Shown: in pieces, positions 7,469-16,235 of the stretch
Position numbering within the stretch: the first letter of the stretch is position 1
How the letters are laid out: each line of letters opens with the position of its first letter
Assembly (NCBI RefSeq): GCF_013409365.1
Contig: NZ_JACCBA010000001.1
Coordinates: forward strand, 6,014,001-6,078,000
Direction: 5' to 3'
From: Actinomadura luteofluorescens
Lineage (GTDB): Bacteria > Actinomycetota > Actinomycetes > Streptosporangiales > Streptosporangiaceae
DNA: 64,000 nucleotides
Translations under genes and position numbers: made by a program
Notes under the pieces: generated by a model
Seen by the model: only the letters and a program-made list of their open reading frames with translations
Databases searched by the model: none
What the model was told of the DNA's origin: nothing

Positions 7469-8206
7469 TCAGTCGACCAGCGCACCGGCCGTGATGTTGA
7501 CCTGGGTGGACGTCAGGCTGGCGGCGTGGTCGGAGGCCAGGAACGCGGCGACTCGGCCGACGTCGGTGAGCGTCGCGGCGCGCTTGAGCAGGGTGGCGTC
7601 GACCATCTGCTGCTTCACCGGGTCCGGCAGGGCGTCGCCGGGGATGCCGCCGGTGCGCATCGACAGGACGCGGACCGAGTGCGGCCCGAGTTCGCAGGCC
7701 CACTGGCGGCGCATCGCCTCCACCATGTCGCAGCCGATCTGCACCGTCCCGATGCCGGGCATCCTGTTGGTGGCGTCGGACCCGCCGAAGTGCAGGATGA
7801 CGCCCGAGCCCTGCTTGACCATGTGCCGCGCGGCGGCCTTGGTGGTCACGAGGAACGAGCGCGCGATCTTGTCCATGGCGCGGCCGAAGTCCGCGGCCGG
7901 CATCTCGATCATGGGCCGGAACAGCGCGTCCTGGGAGATGAGGTTGACCGACACGTCGACGCTGCCGGCCGTCTCCACGACCGAGTCGACCCAGCCGTTC
8001 ACGGCGTCCTCGTCCAGGGCGTCCACGCGGGCCGTCTCGGCGAGGCCGCCCGCGGCCCGGACCTCCTCGGCGACGGCGTCGAGCGTGGCGGGAGTGCGGC
8101 CGGCGAGGAAGACCCGCGCGCCCTCGGCCGCGAAGCCGCGCGCCATGGCGCCGCCGATGGTGCCGCCACCGCCGTAGATCACCGCGGTCTTGTTCTCGAG
8201 AAGCAT
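7469..8206 (-). CDS. SDR-family protein lacking the catalytic Tyr-Lys pair
   Basis: A 245-residue Rossmann-fold protein of the short-chain dehydrogenase superfamily. The nucleotide-binding loop is TAVIYGGGGTIGGAMARGFA (atypical YGGGGTIG instead of TGxxxGIG), and the N-box equivalent is VSVNLISQDALF. Where the active-site YxxxK should stand, just before VEAMRRQWACELGP, the protein reads VQIGC, so both Tyr and Lys are replaced. The rest of the fold, including the GVILHFGGS strand, is intact, so this looks like a non-catalytic or altered-chemistry SDR rather than a decayed gene. Start ATG 8206 follows ACGGAGAACC; an upstream ATG at 8290 has no good ribosome site. Substrate unknown. Confidence 0.8.
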   Translation of the reverse strand: MLLENKTAVIYGGGGTIGGAMARGFAAEGARVFLAGRTPATLDAVAEEVRAAGGLAETARVDALDEDAVNGWVDSVVETAGSVDVSVNLISQDALFRPMIEMPAADFGRAMDKIARSFLVTTKAAARHMVKQGSGVILHFGGSDATNRMPGIGTVQIGCDMVEAMRRQWACELGPHSVRVLSMRTGGIPGDALPDPVKQQMVDATLLKRAATLTDVGRVAAFLASDHAASLTSTQVNITAGALVD

Positions 8207-8372
8207 CGTGGTTCTCCGTTCCGTTCGAGGTGGCCACGACGCTACGAGCGCGGCGGGACGACCCGCATCGGTCATCGAACGGATGTTCAACGGCGCAGGT
8301 CGGCAGGGGTGTGCGGGCCTGGAAGGGGCCGGGCGGGCGAGTCGGGCGCGGGGATGCGGCGGCAGGCCTAAG

Positions 8373-11060
8373 TCATGTGTCCGATACCAGCCGGGCCAGT
8401 TCCGCGCGGCGGGTGACGCCGATCTTCGGGTAGGCCTTGTAGAGGTGGTGGCCGACGGTGCGGGGGCTGAGGTAGAGCTGCGCGCCGATCTCCCGGTTGC
8501 TGAGCCCGGCGGCGGCGAGCCGAACGACCTGGAGCTCCTGCGGGGTCAGCCTCCTCAGCGGGTCGGCGTCCCCGGAGCGGGCGGCGGGCCGGTCCCCGAG
8601 GACCTCCAGCTCGGCGCGGGCGCGCTCGGCCCAGCAGTCGGCGCCGAGCCGGGCGAACGCCTCCCGCGCGGCGATCAGCTCCTCCCGGGCCTCGGTGCGG
8701 CGGCGCCGGCGGCGCAGCCGTTCCCCGTACAGCAGGCGGGTCCGCGCGGCGTCGTAGGCGCGGTCGCCGTGCAGGCCGAGGGCGGTGCGGTAGTGCTCGT
8801 CCGCCTCGTCGCCGGTGGCGAGGAGGGCGCGGCAGCGGGAGACCAGTGCGGTGCTCGACGTGGCCGCCGCCCACGTCTCGAACGCGGGAAGGTAGGTGCG
8901 GGCCAGCTCCGGGCGCCCGGCGCGCACCGCCGCCTCCGCGTGGTCCGGGACGGCGCGGATCAGCACGTCGTGCCGTGCCGGGCCGGAGCACACCGCGTCC
9001 AGCCGGTCCAGGGCGGCGCCGGCGTTCCCCTCGGCGAGGTCGAGCAGGCCGAGGCCCCACGACGCGAGCGCGGTGTTGGTCGGGTGCAGGTCGGCGTGTT
9101 CGAGGACGCCCGGCGCCAGGGTCCGGCTCCGCGCGGCGTCCGACTCCAGCCGCACCGTGATGCACCGCAGCGCGGTCACCTGCGTGTCCATGCCGATGTC
9201 GGCGGCCAGCGACATGCCCTCGGACGCCGCGGCGTCCGCGCCGCGCAGGTCGCCGAGCAGCACCCGCCCGATCGCGAGGCCCTCCAGGATGTAGGGGAGC
9301 CAGCCGAGCGCGCCCCGTGCCCTGGCCTGCGCTGCCATGTCCTCCAGCAGCCCGGTCGCGCCCCGGTCGTCGGCCACGAGCAGGCCCATGAAACCGCCGA
9401 TGATCAGTTCGACGGTCTCCTCGACGTCGCCGCTCCGCGCCGCCTCGAACAGGGCCCGCATCCGGGGGACGGCCGCCGCCGCGCCGTCCCCCAGCCGCCC
9501 GTAGGCGATCAGCGCGGCGGTCACCGACGCCTTCGGCGAACCTCCGGGCAGCCGGATCCGCCCGAGCAGCTCGACGCCGCGCCGCACCAGGTCGTGGGCG
9601 CCGGCGTCGCGGGCGGACCAGACGGCCTCCGTCAGCATGGACACCGCCTGCTCGGGATCGCTCCCGGCGATGAGCGCCGCCGCCCGCAGCGCCAGCTCGG
9701 CGTCGGCCGCGGGCGAGACGCGCTCGTAGGCGACCTGGGCGCGGATGAAGGTGGCCTCGGCGACGACGCCGTCCCGCGCGGTGAGGTGCTCGGCCTCCTC
9801 GGCGAGGCGGGTGGCCTGGTCGGGCCGGCCGGCGTCGTAGGAGGCCCGCGCCGCGTGGACGAGCCGCCGGGCCTTGCCCTCCGGCTCGGTGCTGAGCCGC
9901 GCGGCGCGCTCGTAGGCGGTGGCGACGGCGGCCGTCCCGCCGCGCAGCTCGGCGCGGTGCGCGACCCGCTCCAGCTCGGCGGCGACGCCCTCGTCCGGGC
10001 CGGTCGCGGCCGCCGCCAGATGCCAGGCGCGCCGGTCGGCGTGCTCGTCGCCGCGCAGGACGCCCGCCAGGGCGCCGTGGACGTCGATCCGCCGGTGGTG
10101 GGCCGCGTCCTGGTAGGTGACGGCGCGGATGAGCGGGTGGCGGAACCGCACCTCCTCGCCGTCCAGGACCACGAGCCCGGCCTCCTCGGCGGGCCCGAGG
10201 TCGGCGGGCGTCAGGCCGAGCGCGTCCCCGGCGCGCAGCACGATGCCGAGGTCGGCGGTGCCGTCGGCGGCGACGACCAGGAGCAGCCTGCGGGTGGCGT
10301 CCGGCAGCTCGGCGAGCCGGCGCCGGAACGTCTCCTGCACCCTGCCGCCGACCGGCAGCGGACCGGCGGGACGGGCGGGCCGCGACCGCAGGGCGTTGCC
10401 CAGCTCGATGAGCGCCAGCGGGTTGCCGGCCGCCTCGTCCAGCAGGCGCTCCCGCACCGGCACGGTCAGGCCGGGCGCGCGCGCCGCCACCAGGTCCTCG
10501 GCGGCGGCGCGGTCCAGGCCGGTCAGCCGCAGCACCTCCAGGCCGCGGTCGGGGAAGGGGCGGGCGCCGTCCCGCGCCGTGAAGATCATGGAGATGGGGT
10601 CGGCGCCGAGCCTGCGGGCGGCGAACAGCAGCGCGTCCAGCGACGCGGTGTCCAACCACTGCGCGTCGTCCACCAGGCACACCAGCGGGCGGTCGGCGGC
10701 CAGCTCCGACAGCAGCGTGAGCGTGGCCGCGCCGATCAGGAAGCGGTCGCCCGCGGGGCCGGAGCCGAGGCCGAACGCCGACCGCAGCGCCGCCGCCTGC
10801 TGCCCGGGCAGCGCGTCGAGGCGGTCGCCGTACGGGTGGAGCATGAGGTGCAGCCCGCCGAACGCCAGCTCGGTCTCGGACTCGACGCCGGTCCCGCGGA
10901 TGATCCGCATGTCCCCGGCGCCCGCCGCGATCTGTTCGACCAGGGCCGTCTTGCCGATCCCCGCCTCGCCCTGGACCACCACGGTCCTGCTCCGCCCGGC
11001 GCGAGCGTCCACCAGCAGCCCGGCCAGGTGGCCGAGCTCGCGGTCTCGCCCTATGAACAC
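8373..11060 (-). CDS. LuxR-family regulator with AAA ATPase domain (LAL type)
   Basis: An 895-residue large ATP-binding LuxR regulator. The N-terminus FIGRDRELGHLAGLLVDARA is the usual start of the AAA/STAND module. Walker A is GEAGIGKTALVEQ (residues ~32-44) and Walker B CLVDDAQWLD (~125). A long helical, TPR-like middle follows. The C-terminal LuxR helix-turn-helix reads LTPQELQVVRLAAAGLSNRE followed by YLSPRTVGHHLYKAYPKIGV. Such proteins usually activate antibiotic or sugar genes in response to a ligand. The GTG start at 11060 fits the family. It stands alone, 166 bp upstream of the SDR gene on the same strand, so the target is unclear. Confidence 0.93.
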   Translation of the reverse strand: MFIGRDRELGHLAGLLVDARAGRSRTVVVQGEAGIGKTALVEQIAAGAGDMRIIRGTGVESETELAFGGLHLMLHPYGDRLDALPGQQAAALRSAFGLGSGPAGDRFLIGAATLTLLSELAADRPLVCLVDDAQWLDTASLDALLFAARRLGADPISMIFTARDGARPFPDRGLEVLRLTGLDRAAAEDLVAARAPGLTVPVRERLLDEAAGNPLALIELGNALRSRPARPAGPLPVGGRVQETFRRRLAELPDATRRLLLVVAADGTADLGIVLRAGDALGLTPADLGPAEEAGLVVLDGEEVRFRHPLIRAVTYQDAAHHRRIDVHGALAGVLRGDEHADRRAWHLAAAATGPDEGVAAELERVAHRAELRGGTAAVATAYERAARLSTEPEGKARRLVHAARASYDAGRPDQATRLAEEAEHLTARDGVVAEATFIRAQVAYERVSPAADAELALRAAALIAGSDPEQAVSMLTEAVWSARDAGAHDLVRRGVELLGRIRLPGGSPKASVTAALIAYGRLGDGAAAAVPRMRALFEAARSGDVEETVELIIGGFMGLLVADDRGATGLLEDMAAQARARGALGWLPYILEGLAIGRVLLGDLRGADAAASEGMSLAADIGMDTQVTALRCITVRLESDAARSRTLAPGVLEHADLHPTNTALASWGLGLLDLAEGNAGAALDRLDAVCSGPARHDVLIRAVPDHAEAAVRAGRPELARTYLPAFETWAAATSSTALVSRCRALLATGDEADEHYRTALGLHGDRAYDAARTRLLYGERLRRRRRRTEAREELIAAREAFARLGADCWAERARAELEVLGDRPAARSGDADPLRRLTPQELQVVRLAAAGLSNREIGAQLYLSPRTVGHHLYKAYPKIGVTRRAELARLVSDT

Positions 11061-11115
11061 GTCGAGAACACTACAAGCCGGACCGCCCGCCCACCGGCCG
11101 CATCCACGACAGGGA

Positions 11116-11150
11116 GAGGCCCTGGGGAGCGATGTGCTCCCCAGGGCCTC
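11116..11150. terminator. Strong hairpin, probable terminator
   Basis: A perfect 15-bp inverted repeat (arm GAGGCCCTGGGGAGC) closes a 5-nt loop. It lies 33 bp after the stop of the 72-residue gene and 55 bp before the LAL start, so it most likely ends the small gene's transcript and separates it from the regulator. Confidence 0.8.
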
Positions 11151-11183
11151 GGTAGTTGCTCTCAGAGTGTCAGCGGACGCGGA

Positions 11184-11402
11184 TCAGTTCTGGTTCCGCG
11201 CCTGCTCCACCTGCGCCTTGATCTCGTCGGCGGATTGGCTGCCGCTCACCGTCGTGATCGTGTGGTGGGCGCCGTTGTGGCCGGACTGGACGTCGACCTG
11301 CCCGGTCGGCGAGAGCTCCGCCTGGTTCTTGAGTATCTTCGCGTTCGTGTCCCCCATGCCCTGCGTGGGGTTGTCGAAGCGCTGCGGGTTCTTCTCGGCC
11401 AT
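11184..11402 (-). CDS. Small hydrophilic protein, unknown
   Basis: A 72-residue protein from MAEKNPQRFDNPTQGMGDTN to KAQVEQARNQN. It is unusually rich in Asn, Gln and Ser for this GC-rich window and has no hydrophobic segment, so it should be soluble. The last 15 residues (SADEIKAQVEQARNQN) form a likely amphipathic helix. Start ATG 11402 is preceded by AAGGGAAACCGAG. It has its own terminator hairpin at 11116-11150, which supports a separately expressed gene. I do not recognise the family. Confidence 0.7.
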   Translation of the reverse strand: MAEKNPQRFDNPTQGMGDTNAKILKNQAELSPTGQVDVQSGHNGAHHTITTVSGSQSADEIKAQVEQARNQN

Positions 11403-11619
11403 CTCGGTTTCCCTTGTTTGGCGTGTTGGGTGACCTCCGTGCTGCCACCCCTGCGGGTGATCGTTGCCGGGAAGGCCGCCGCTGTCAAAGCCCGCACCTC
11501 GGACCAGGGGGCCTGGGCTCGGCCGCGGTGCCGTTTCACCCGGTACGTCGGCGTCCGCCGACCGGCTACCGGCGTGCCTTCCGCTCCGGCGTGTCCGCCC
11601 CCGGCCGTAGGGTGGGGCC

Positions 11620-12078
11620 ATGTACTCGACGCGGGTGTCGCGGCACGTGAAGGCCCGTCCCTCGGACGTCTACCGGGCGCTCGTCGACGCGGACGCGATC
11701 ATGAGGTGGCGGGTCCCCGACGGCATGACCAGTGAGGTGCACGAGTTCGACGGCCGCGAGGGCGGCGCGTTCCGGATCTCGCTCACCTACGACGCGCCGA
11801 CAGCCGCCGGCAAGTCGTCGGCGCACACCGACACCTACCACGGGCGGTTCGTGGAGATCGTGCCCGGCGAGCGCGTGGTCGAGGTGTTCGAGTTCGAGAC
11901 CGCCGATCCCGCTCTCCAGGGCGAGATGACGATGACCACGACGCTCACCGAGGTCGACGGCGGCACCGAAGTGCTCATCGTCCACGAGGGCATGCCCGAC
12001 ACCGTGCCCGCCGCCGACAACGAGACCGGCACGCGAATGGCCCTGGACAACCTCGCCAGGCTCGTCGAGACGTCCTAG
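11620..12078 (+). CDS. SRPBCC/AHSA1-family protein
   Basis: A 152-residue AHSA1-type domain. It starts MYSTRVSRHVKARPSDVYRA (strand and helix). The central VHEFDGREGGAFRISLTY is the motif typical of AHSA1 proteins, followed by YHGRFVEIVPGERVVEVFEF and, at the end, a helix RMALDNLARLVETS. The ligand and partner are unknown. The promoter region is shared with the divergent small gene (217 bp). The TAG stop at 12076-12078 is the left border of a dispersed repeat. Confidence 0.88.
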   Translation: MYSTRVSRHVKARPSDVYRALVDADAIMRWRVPDGMTSEVHEFDGREGGAFRISLTYDAPTAAGKSSAHTDTYHGRFVEIVPGERVVEVFEFETADPALQGEMTMTTTLTEVDGGTEVLIVHEGMPDTVPAADNETGTRMALDNLARLVETS

Positions 12079-12251
12079 GCTGTGGTTCAAAGTTCCGGCC
12101 CACTTCGCTCGCCTGGCGGCTCGCTACGCGACCGTGCCTTGGCGAACACGGCATCGCTTCGCGATCTGCCCGGCTCCGCTCGCCTCCGGCATCGCTCCAC
12201 CGGCCAGGTCACGCGTTCGCGCGCGTGACCGAAGCCACTTCGAGACAGGCC
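12079..12251 (+). repeat. Dispersed structured repeat, copy 1
   Basis: About 173 bp filling the whole space between two convergent genes. The reverse complement of 27084-27257 matches it nearly throughout, with identical blocks of more than 30 bp (for example the first block, about 12097-12130, and blocks around 12158-12200 and 12202-12237). It contains several hairpins; the clearest has GGTCACGCG and CGCGTGACC arms around TTCGCG. Both edges read CTAG, and each CTAG supplies the TAG stop of the flanking gene. Confidence 0.85.
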
Positions 12252-13157
12252 CTAGCCGCCGTTCAGGGCGCGTTGGGCGAGGATCGTCGCGCCCTTGACG
12301 GCGGCCTGGTCGTCCAGGTGTGTGCGCAGCACGCGGGGCGGGGTGCGGAACGTCAGGCGGGCGGCCAGGCGTGATTCGAGGGGGGCCAGCAGCGCGTCGC
12401 CGGCGCGGGCGAGGCCGCCGCCCATGACCACGAGGCCCGGGTCCAGCAGCAGCGTCGCCGCGGCGAGGCCGTCGGCCAGGCAGTCGAGCGCCTCCGACCA
12501 GACCCGCCCCGCCCTCTCCTCGCCCCTCCCGGCCCGCGCGATCACCTCTTCGGCGGGGACGCCCCCGCCGTGGCGGCGGGAGACGGCGGAGGCGGAGGCG
12601 TAGGTCTCCAGGCACCCCCGGTTCCCGCAGGCGCAGGGCTCGCCGCCGGGACGGACGACGACATGGCCGATCTCGCCGCTCCAGCCGACCGTCCCCGGGT
12701 AGGGGGCGCCGTTCAGGACGAGGGCGGCGGCGATTCCGGTCCCGATGGCCATGAAGACGAAGTCGCCCGCGTCGCGGCCCGCCCCCAGCACGGCTTCGGC
12801 CAGGCCGCCGGTGCGGACGTCGTGGCCGATGGCGACGGGGACGCCGAGGCGCTCGCGGGCCAGGCGCAGGAACGGCACGTCCCGCCACCCGAGGTTGGCG
12901 GAGTGGACGGCCGTGCCCGCCGCCTCGTCCACGATGCCGGGCAGAGCGATGCCGGCGGCGCGGGCGGGGGAGCCGAGGGACGCGGCGCGGGCGGCGAGGT
13001 GGGCGGCGAAGTCGAGGACGCCGCCCACCGGGTCGGCCCGGTCGGTGGGCCGCGACTCGCTCGCCAGAACTGCCGCGTCCGCGCCTGCCGGCGCATCCTC
13101 GCCGACCAGGGCGGCCTTCATCGTCGTGCCGCCCACGTCCAGGCCGATCAGGGTCAC
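12252..13157 (-). CDS. ROK-family sugar kinase
   Basis: A 301-residue ROK kinase that should phosphorylate an imported hexose or amino sugar in the cytosol. The ATP-binding loop is GLDVGGTTMKAAL (residues ~5-17). The catalytic Asp lies in GHDVRT (~D113), with FMAIGTGIAAALVL as the second phosphate loop. The ROK zinc site is complete: H165 in GEIGH and C175/C177/C182 in CACGNRGC. GTG start 13157 overlaps the permease stop (GTGA), so it is the last gene of the sugar transporter operon. Substrate may be N-acetylglucosamine or glucose. The DasR-like operator upstream favours an amino sugar, but that is inference. Confidence 0.93.
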   Translation of the reverse strand: MTLIGLDVGGTTMKAALVGEDAPAGADAAVLASESRPTDRADPVGGVLDFAAHLAARAASLGSPARAAGIALPGIVDEAAGTAVHSANLGWRDVPFLRLARERLGVPVAIGHDVRTGGLAEAVLGAGRDAGDFVFMAIGTGIAAALVLNGAPYPGTVGWSGEIGHVVVRPGGEPCACGNRGCLETYASASAVSRRHGGGVPAEEVIARAGRGEERAGRVWSEALDCLADGLAAATLLLDPGLVVMGGGLARAGDALLAPLESRLAARLTFRTPPRVLRTHLDDQAAVKGATILAQRALNGG

Positions 13158-13969
13158 TTGACCGAGCCCGCCGTCAGGCCGCCGATGAGGTAGCGCTCGA
13201 TGAAGACGAACAGGACGACCACCGGAATGATCGCGATCAGCGAGGTGGCGAACAGGTACTGCCAGTGCGCCTGGTACTGGGTCACGAAGGACGGGATGCC
13301 GACGGTGAGCGGGCGGCGGTCCGGGGACGCGGTGACCGTCAGCGCCACGATGTACTCGTTCCAGGCCGCGATGAACGTGTAGACGATCGCGGTCACGACG
13401 CCCGGCATGGAGATGGGCAGGGTGACGCGGGTGAGGGCGCCGATGCGGCCCGCGCCGTCCAGGAAGGCGGCCTCTTCCAGTTCCTTCGGGATGCTGGAGA
13501 AGTAGCCGTGCAGGATCCAGATGCAGAACGGCAGGTTGAACGCCGCGTTCACCAGGATGAGCGACAGCAGCGTGTCGGTGAGGTCGAGCGCGACCATCTC
13601 CCGGTAGATGCCGATCACCAGCGCGGTCGGCGCGAACATCTGCGTGACCAGGACGAGCAGCAGGAACGCCCCGCGCCCCCGGAAGCGGTTGCGGGCCGTG
13701 TAGTACGCGGCGGGCATCGCGCAGGCGAGGGTGACGAGGGTGGCGGCGGCCGCGACGGTGAGGGAGACCCGCATGTAGGTCCAGACGGGCGCGGCCGACC
13801 AGACGTCCACGAAGTTCGACCACGTCCAGTGCGTGGGCAGGTAGGTGCCCGGCGACTTCGTCAGCTCGCGTTCGGGCTTGAGCGCGGTGACGAACATCTG
13901 CAGGTAGGGCAGCAGGAACGCCAGGGCGACCAGCCAGCCGACGCCCGTGAGGACGATCCGGCGCGTCAT
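13154..13969 (-). CDS. Carbohydrate ABC transporter permease, MalG-like
   Basis: A 271-residue inner-membrane permease of the binding-protein-dependent type (CUT1). It has six hydrophobic segments, beginning IVLTGVGWLVALAFLLPYLQ. The cytoplasmic EAA loop reads ELEEAAFLDGAGRIGALTRV, with a conserved Gly. It should pair with the MalF-like protein encoded upstream and with a shared ATPase (MsiK type) encoded elsewhere, since this operon has no ATPase gene. Its ATG (13969) lies in an 11-bp sequence that is repeated at the end of the MalF gene. Confidence 0.93.
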   Translation of the reverse strand: MTRRIVLTGVGWLVALAFLLPYLQMFVTALKPERELTKSPGTYLPTHWTWSNFVDVWSAAPVWTYMRVSLTVAAAATLVTLACAMPAAYYTARNRFRGRGAFLLLVLVTQMFAPTALVIGIYREMVALDLTDTLLSLILVNAAFNLPFCIWILHGYFSSIPKELEEAAFLDGAGRIGALTRVTLPISMPGVVTAIVYTFIAAWNEYIVALTVTASPDRRPLTVGIPSFVTQYQAHWQYLFATSLIAIIPVVVLFVFIERYLIGGLTAGSVK

Positions 13970-14055
13970 CGGACCCTTCCTTCCTGGGGGCGACCCCCGG
14001 GCCCCCGGGACCGGAGGTCCGATGATCCTCGCTTCGCTGCGGTCATCGGACCTCC
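13965..14055. repeat. Intercistronic insertion flanked by an 11-bp direct repeat
   Basis: GTCATCGGACC occurs exactly at 13965-13975 (over the MalG start) and at 14042-14052 (over the MalF stop). An inverted copy near 14013-14025 can pair with 14043-14055 in 13-bp arms. The layout suggests that an original ATGA-type overlap was split by a 77-bp insertion or duplication. The segment between also holds runs of C and G able to fold. Confidence 0.6.
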
Positions 14056-14987
14056 TCCCGCCAGCGGGCGGCGCGCAGGTACAGCAGCACCATCACGAGG
14101 ATCAGGGCGAAGTTCACGACCGCCATCGCGCCGGACTCGCCGACGTTCTGGTCGTAGAAGGCGAGTTTGTACATGAACGTGGTGGTGGTGTCGGTCTTGC
14201 TGCCGGGGCCGCCGCCCGTCATCGCCCAGATGATCGGGAACGAGTTGAAGACATTGATCACGTTGATGATCGACGCGATGAGGATCGCGGGGCGCAGCAG
14301 CGGCAGCGTGATGGCGAGGTAGGTGCGCAGGTGCCCGGCGCCGTCGACGCGGGCCGCCTCGTACACGTCGGCGGGGATCGTCTGGAGCCCGGCGAGGATG
14401 ACGAAGGAGGTGAACGGCAGGGACACGAACACCGCCACCCACATCATCCACAGCATCGCCTGCCCCGGATGCGCCAGCCAGTTCACCGGCTCGTCGATCA
14501 CGTGCAGGTCGAGCAGCACGCGGTTGACCAGGCCGGAGTAGTTGTCCAGCATCCACTTCCAGATCAGCGCCGTCATCAGCACCGAAGCCGCCCACGGGAC
14601 GATGACCGCCCAGCGCACGACGCGGCGGCCGGGGAAGCGGGCGTTCAGCAGCTGGCCGAGGGCGAGCGAGAGCACCATCGTGATGACGACGACCCCGGCG
14701 ACCCACAGCAGCGTCCGCAGCACGACCGGGACGAGGTCGTCCTCGCCGAACAGGTCGGTGTAGTTGCCGCCGCCCCGGTAGCCGAGCGTGACGCCGGACG
14801 AGCTGATCTTCTGCAGCGAGGTGCGGACCATCTCGATGACGGGCCACAGCACCACGATCGCGATGAGCGCGAGGGACGGGGCGAGCCACGGCAGCGGCGC
14901 CAGGGCCCGTCCGGTCCGCCGGAGGAGGGAGGGGCGGGGGGCCGTCGAGGCGGCGGCCCCCCGCTCCCTGGCCTTGAGTTCCTGCAC
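14043..14987 (-). CDS. Carbohydrate ABC transporter permease, MalF-like
   Basis: A 314-residue permease with a cytoplasmic N-terminus (about 30 charged residues) and six hydrophobic segments from WLAPSLALIAIVVLWPVIEM on. The EAA loop reads DVYEAARVDGAGHLRTYLAI. It forms the membrane channel with the MalG-like protein. The start is GTG 14987, directly abutting the TGA of the binding-protein gene (TGAGTG), so translation is likely coupled. The family member is of the CUT1 sugar type; the exact sugar is not visible. Confidence 0.93.
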   Translation of the reverse strand: MQELKARERGAAASTAPRPSLLRRTGRALAPLPWLAPSLALIAIVVLWPVIEMVRTSLQKISSSGVTLGYRGGGNYTDLFGEDDLVPVVLRTLLWVAGVVVITMVLSLALGQLLNARFPGRRVVRWAVIVPWAASVLMTALIWKWMLDNYSGLVNRVLLDLHVIDEPVNWLAHPGQAMLWMMWVAVFVSLPFTSFVILAGLQTIPADVYEAARVDGAGHLRTYLAITLPLLRPAILIASIINVINVFNSFPIIWAMTGGGPGSKTDTTTTFMYKLAFYDQNVGESGAMAVVNFALILVMVLLYLRAARWREEVR

Positions 14988-16235
14988 TCAGCCGGCCTTC
15001 TCGGCCGTCTCCTGGATCTTGTCCAGGACCTTCTTCGGGTCTTCGTTCGCGGCGGCGGTGCCGAGGTCCTGCTTGACCGCGCCCGCGACCGCCGACCACG
15101 CCGGGTTGGACGTCGGCGCGAACTTCGACGTCGGCAGCGCGTCCACGAACTGCTTCATGTACGGGTCGGCGCTGAGCGCGTCACCGGCCGACTTCGTCAC
15201 CGGAAGGAAGCCCTCGGTCTTGAGGAACTTCGAGGTGTTCTCCTTCTGGTAGAAGAAGTCGAGGAACTTCTTGACGGCCTCCTTGTTCTTGCCGCCGTCC
15301 TTCTTGAACGCGGCGAGGACGTCCATCACGCCGAGCGTGTTGTGCTCGGTGCCGCCCTTGCTCGGCAGCGGCGCGACGCCGAAGTCCAGGTCCTTGTTCA
15401 CCGGGTCGATGAACCCGGCCTTGGTGAACGGCCCGCCGATCGCCATGCCGATCTTGCCCTGCGCGAACTGGTTGAACACCGTCTTGCGGTCGGTGGTCTC
15501 CGGGTTCGGCTGGGTCAGCCCGGACTTGTTGAGGTCCTTGAGGAAGGCGAGGGTGTCGACGTTGGCCTTCTGGTTGATCGCCCACTTGCCGGACGCGTCG
15601 ACCCAGCCGCCGCCGTTGTTCATCGCCCAGGAGTAGAACTCGGCCTGCGACTCCTCGGGGCCGAGCGGCAGCCCGTACCCGGTCGCGCCCGCCTTCTTGA
15701 TCTTCTCCGCGTCCGCCCTGACCTCGTCCCAGGTGGCGGGCGGGTCGCTGATGCCGGCCTTCTTGAACAGGGCCTTGTTGTAGAAGAGCAGGCGGGCGCT
15801 GGAGATGAACGGCAGGCCGTACTGCGCGCCGTTGTACTGCGCCTGCTGGACGAAGGTCGGCGTGAAGTCGCCGAGCGTGCCCGGCGACAGCACCTCGTCG
15901 GCCTTGTAGATGAGGCCGTCGCGGGCGAAGTCGGAGAACGCGTTGTAGTTGAGGACGTCCGGAACCTGCTTGGTCTGGACGTAGGTCTTCACCTTGGCGT
16001 CCATCTGGGTCCAGTCGACCATCTCCAGGTTGACCTTGTAGCCCGAGTTCTTCGCCTCGAAGTCCTTGATCAGGGCGTCCCAGTAGGGCTTGGTGTTGTC
16101 GTCGTAGATCGCGGCGACGAACTTGATGGTCTTGCCGTCGGAGTCGCCTCCCGACGAGCTGCCCTTGCCGCAGCCGCTGACGCCGAGTGCCACGGTCAGG
16201 CCCGCGGCGACGACGCCCATGAGGTGCCGTTTCAT
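14988..16235 (-). CDS. Sugar ABC transporter substrate-binding lipoprotein
   Basis: A 415-residue extracellular solute-binding protein (SBP_bac_1). The signal peptide MKRHLMGVVAAGLTVALG leads to the lipobox VSGC, so the mature protein is anchored by a lipidated Cys near residue 21. The mature part starts in a Gly/Ser linker and contains the family's DVLNYNAFSDFARDGLI and ATWDEVRADAEKIKKAG. ATG 16235 is chosen because it begins the signal peptide and GGCGGGG precedes it. It heads the operon binding protein-MalF-MalG-ROK kinase, 96 bp downstream of a DasR-like operator. DasA/NgcE-like amino sugar uptake is the best guess. Confidence 0.92.
   Translation of the reverse strand: MKRHLMGVVAAGLTVALGVSGCGKGSSSGGDSDGKTIKFVAAIYDDNTKPYWDALIKDFEAKNSGYKVNLEMVDWTQMDAKVKTYVQTKQVPDVLNYNAFSDFARDGLIYKADEVLSPGTLGDFTPTFVQQAQYNGAQYGLPFISSARLLFYNKALFKKAGISDPPATWDEVRADAEKIKKAGATGYGLPLGPEESQAEFYSWAMNNGGGWVDASGKWAINQKANVDTLAFLKDLNKSGLTQPNPETTDRKTVFNQFAQGKIGMAIGGPFTKAGFIDPVNKDLDFGVAPLPSKGGTEHNTLGVMDVLAAFKKDGGKNKEAVKKFLDFFYQKENTSKFLKTEGFLPVTKSAGDALSADPYMKQFVDALPTSKFAPTSNPAWSAVAGAVKQDLGTAAANEDPKKVLDKIQETAEKAG

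Noticed and set aside
8190..11735. 1181-codon open frame on the plus strand
   Set aside because: It lies opposite the LAL regulator. Long antisense frames are expected from GC-rich codon bias, and the product looks like a shadow translation.
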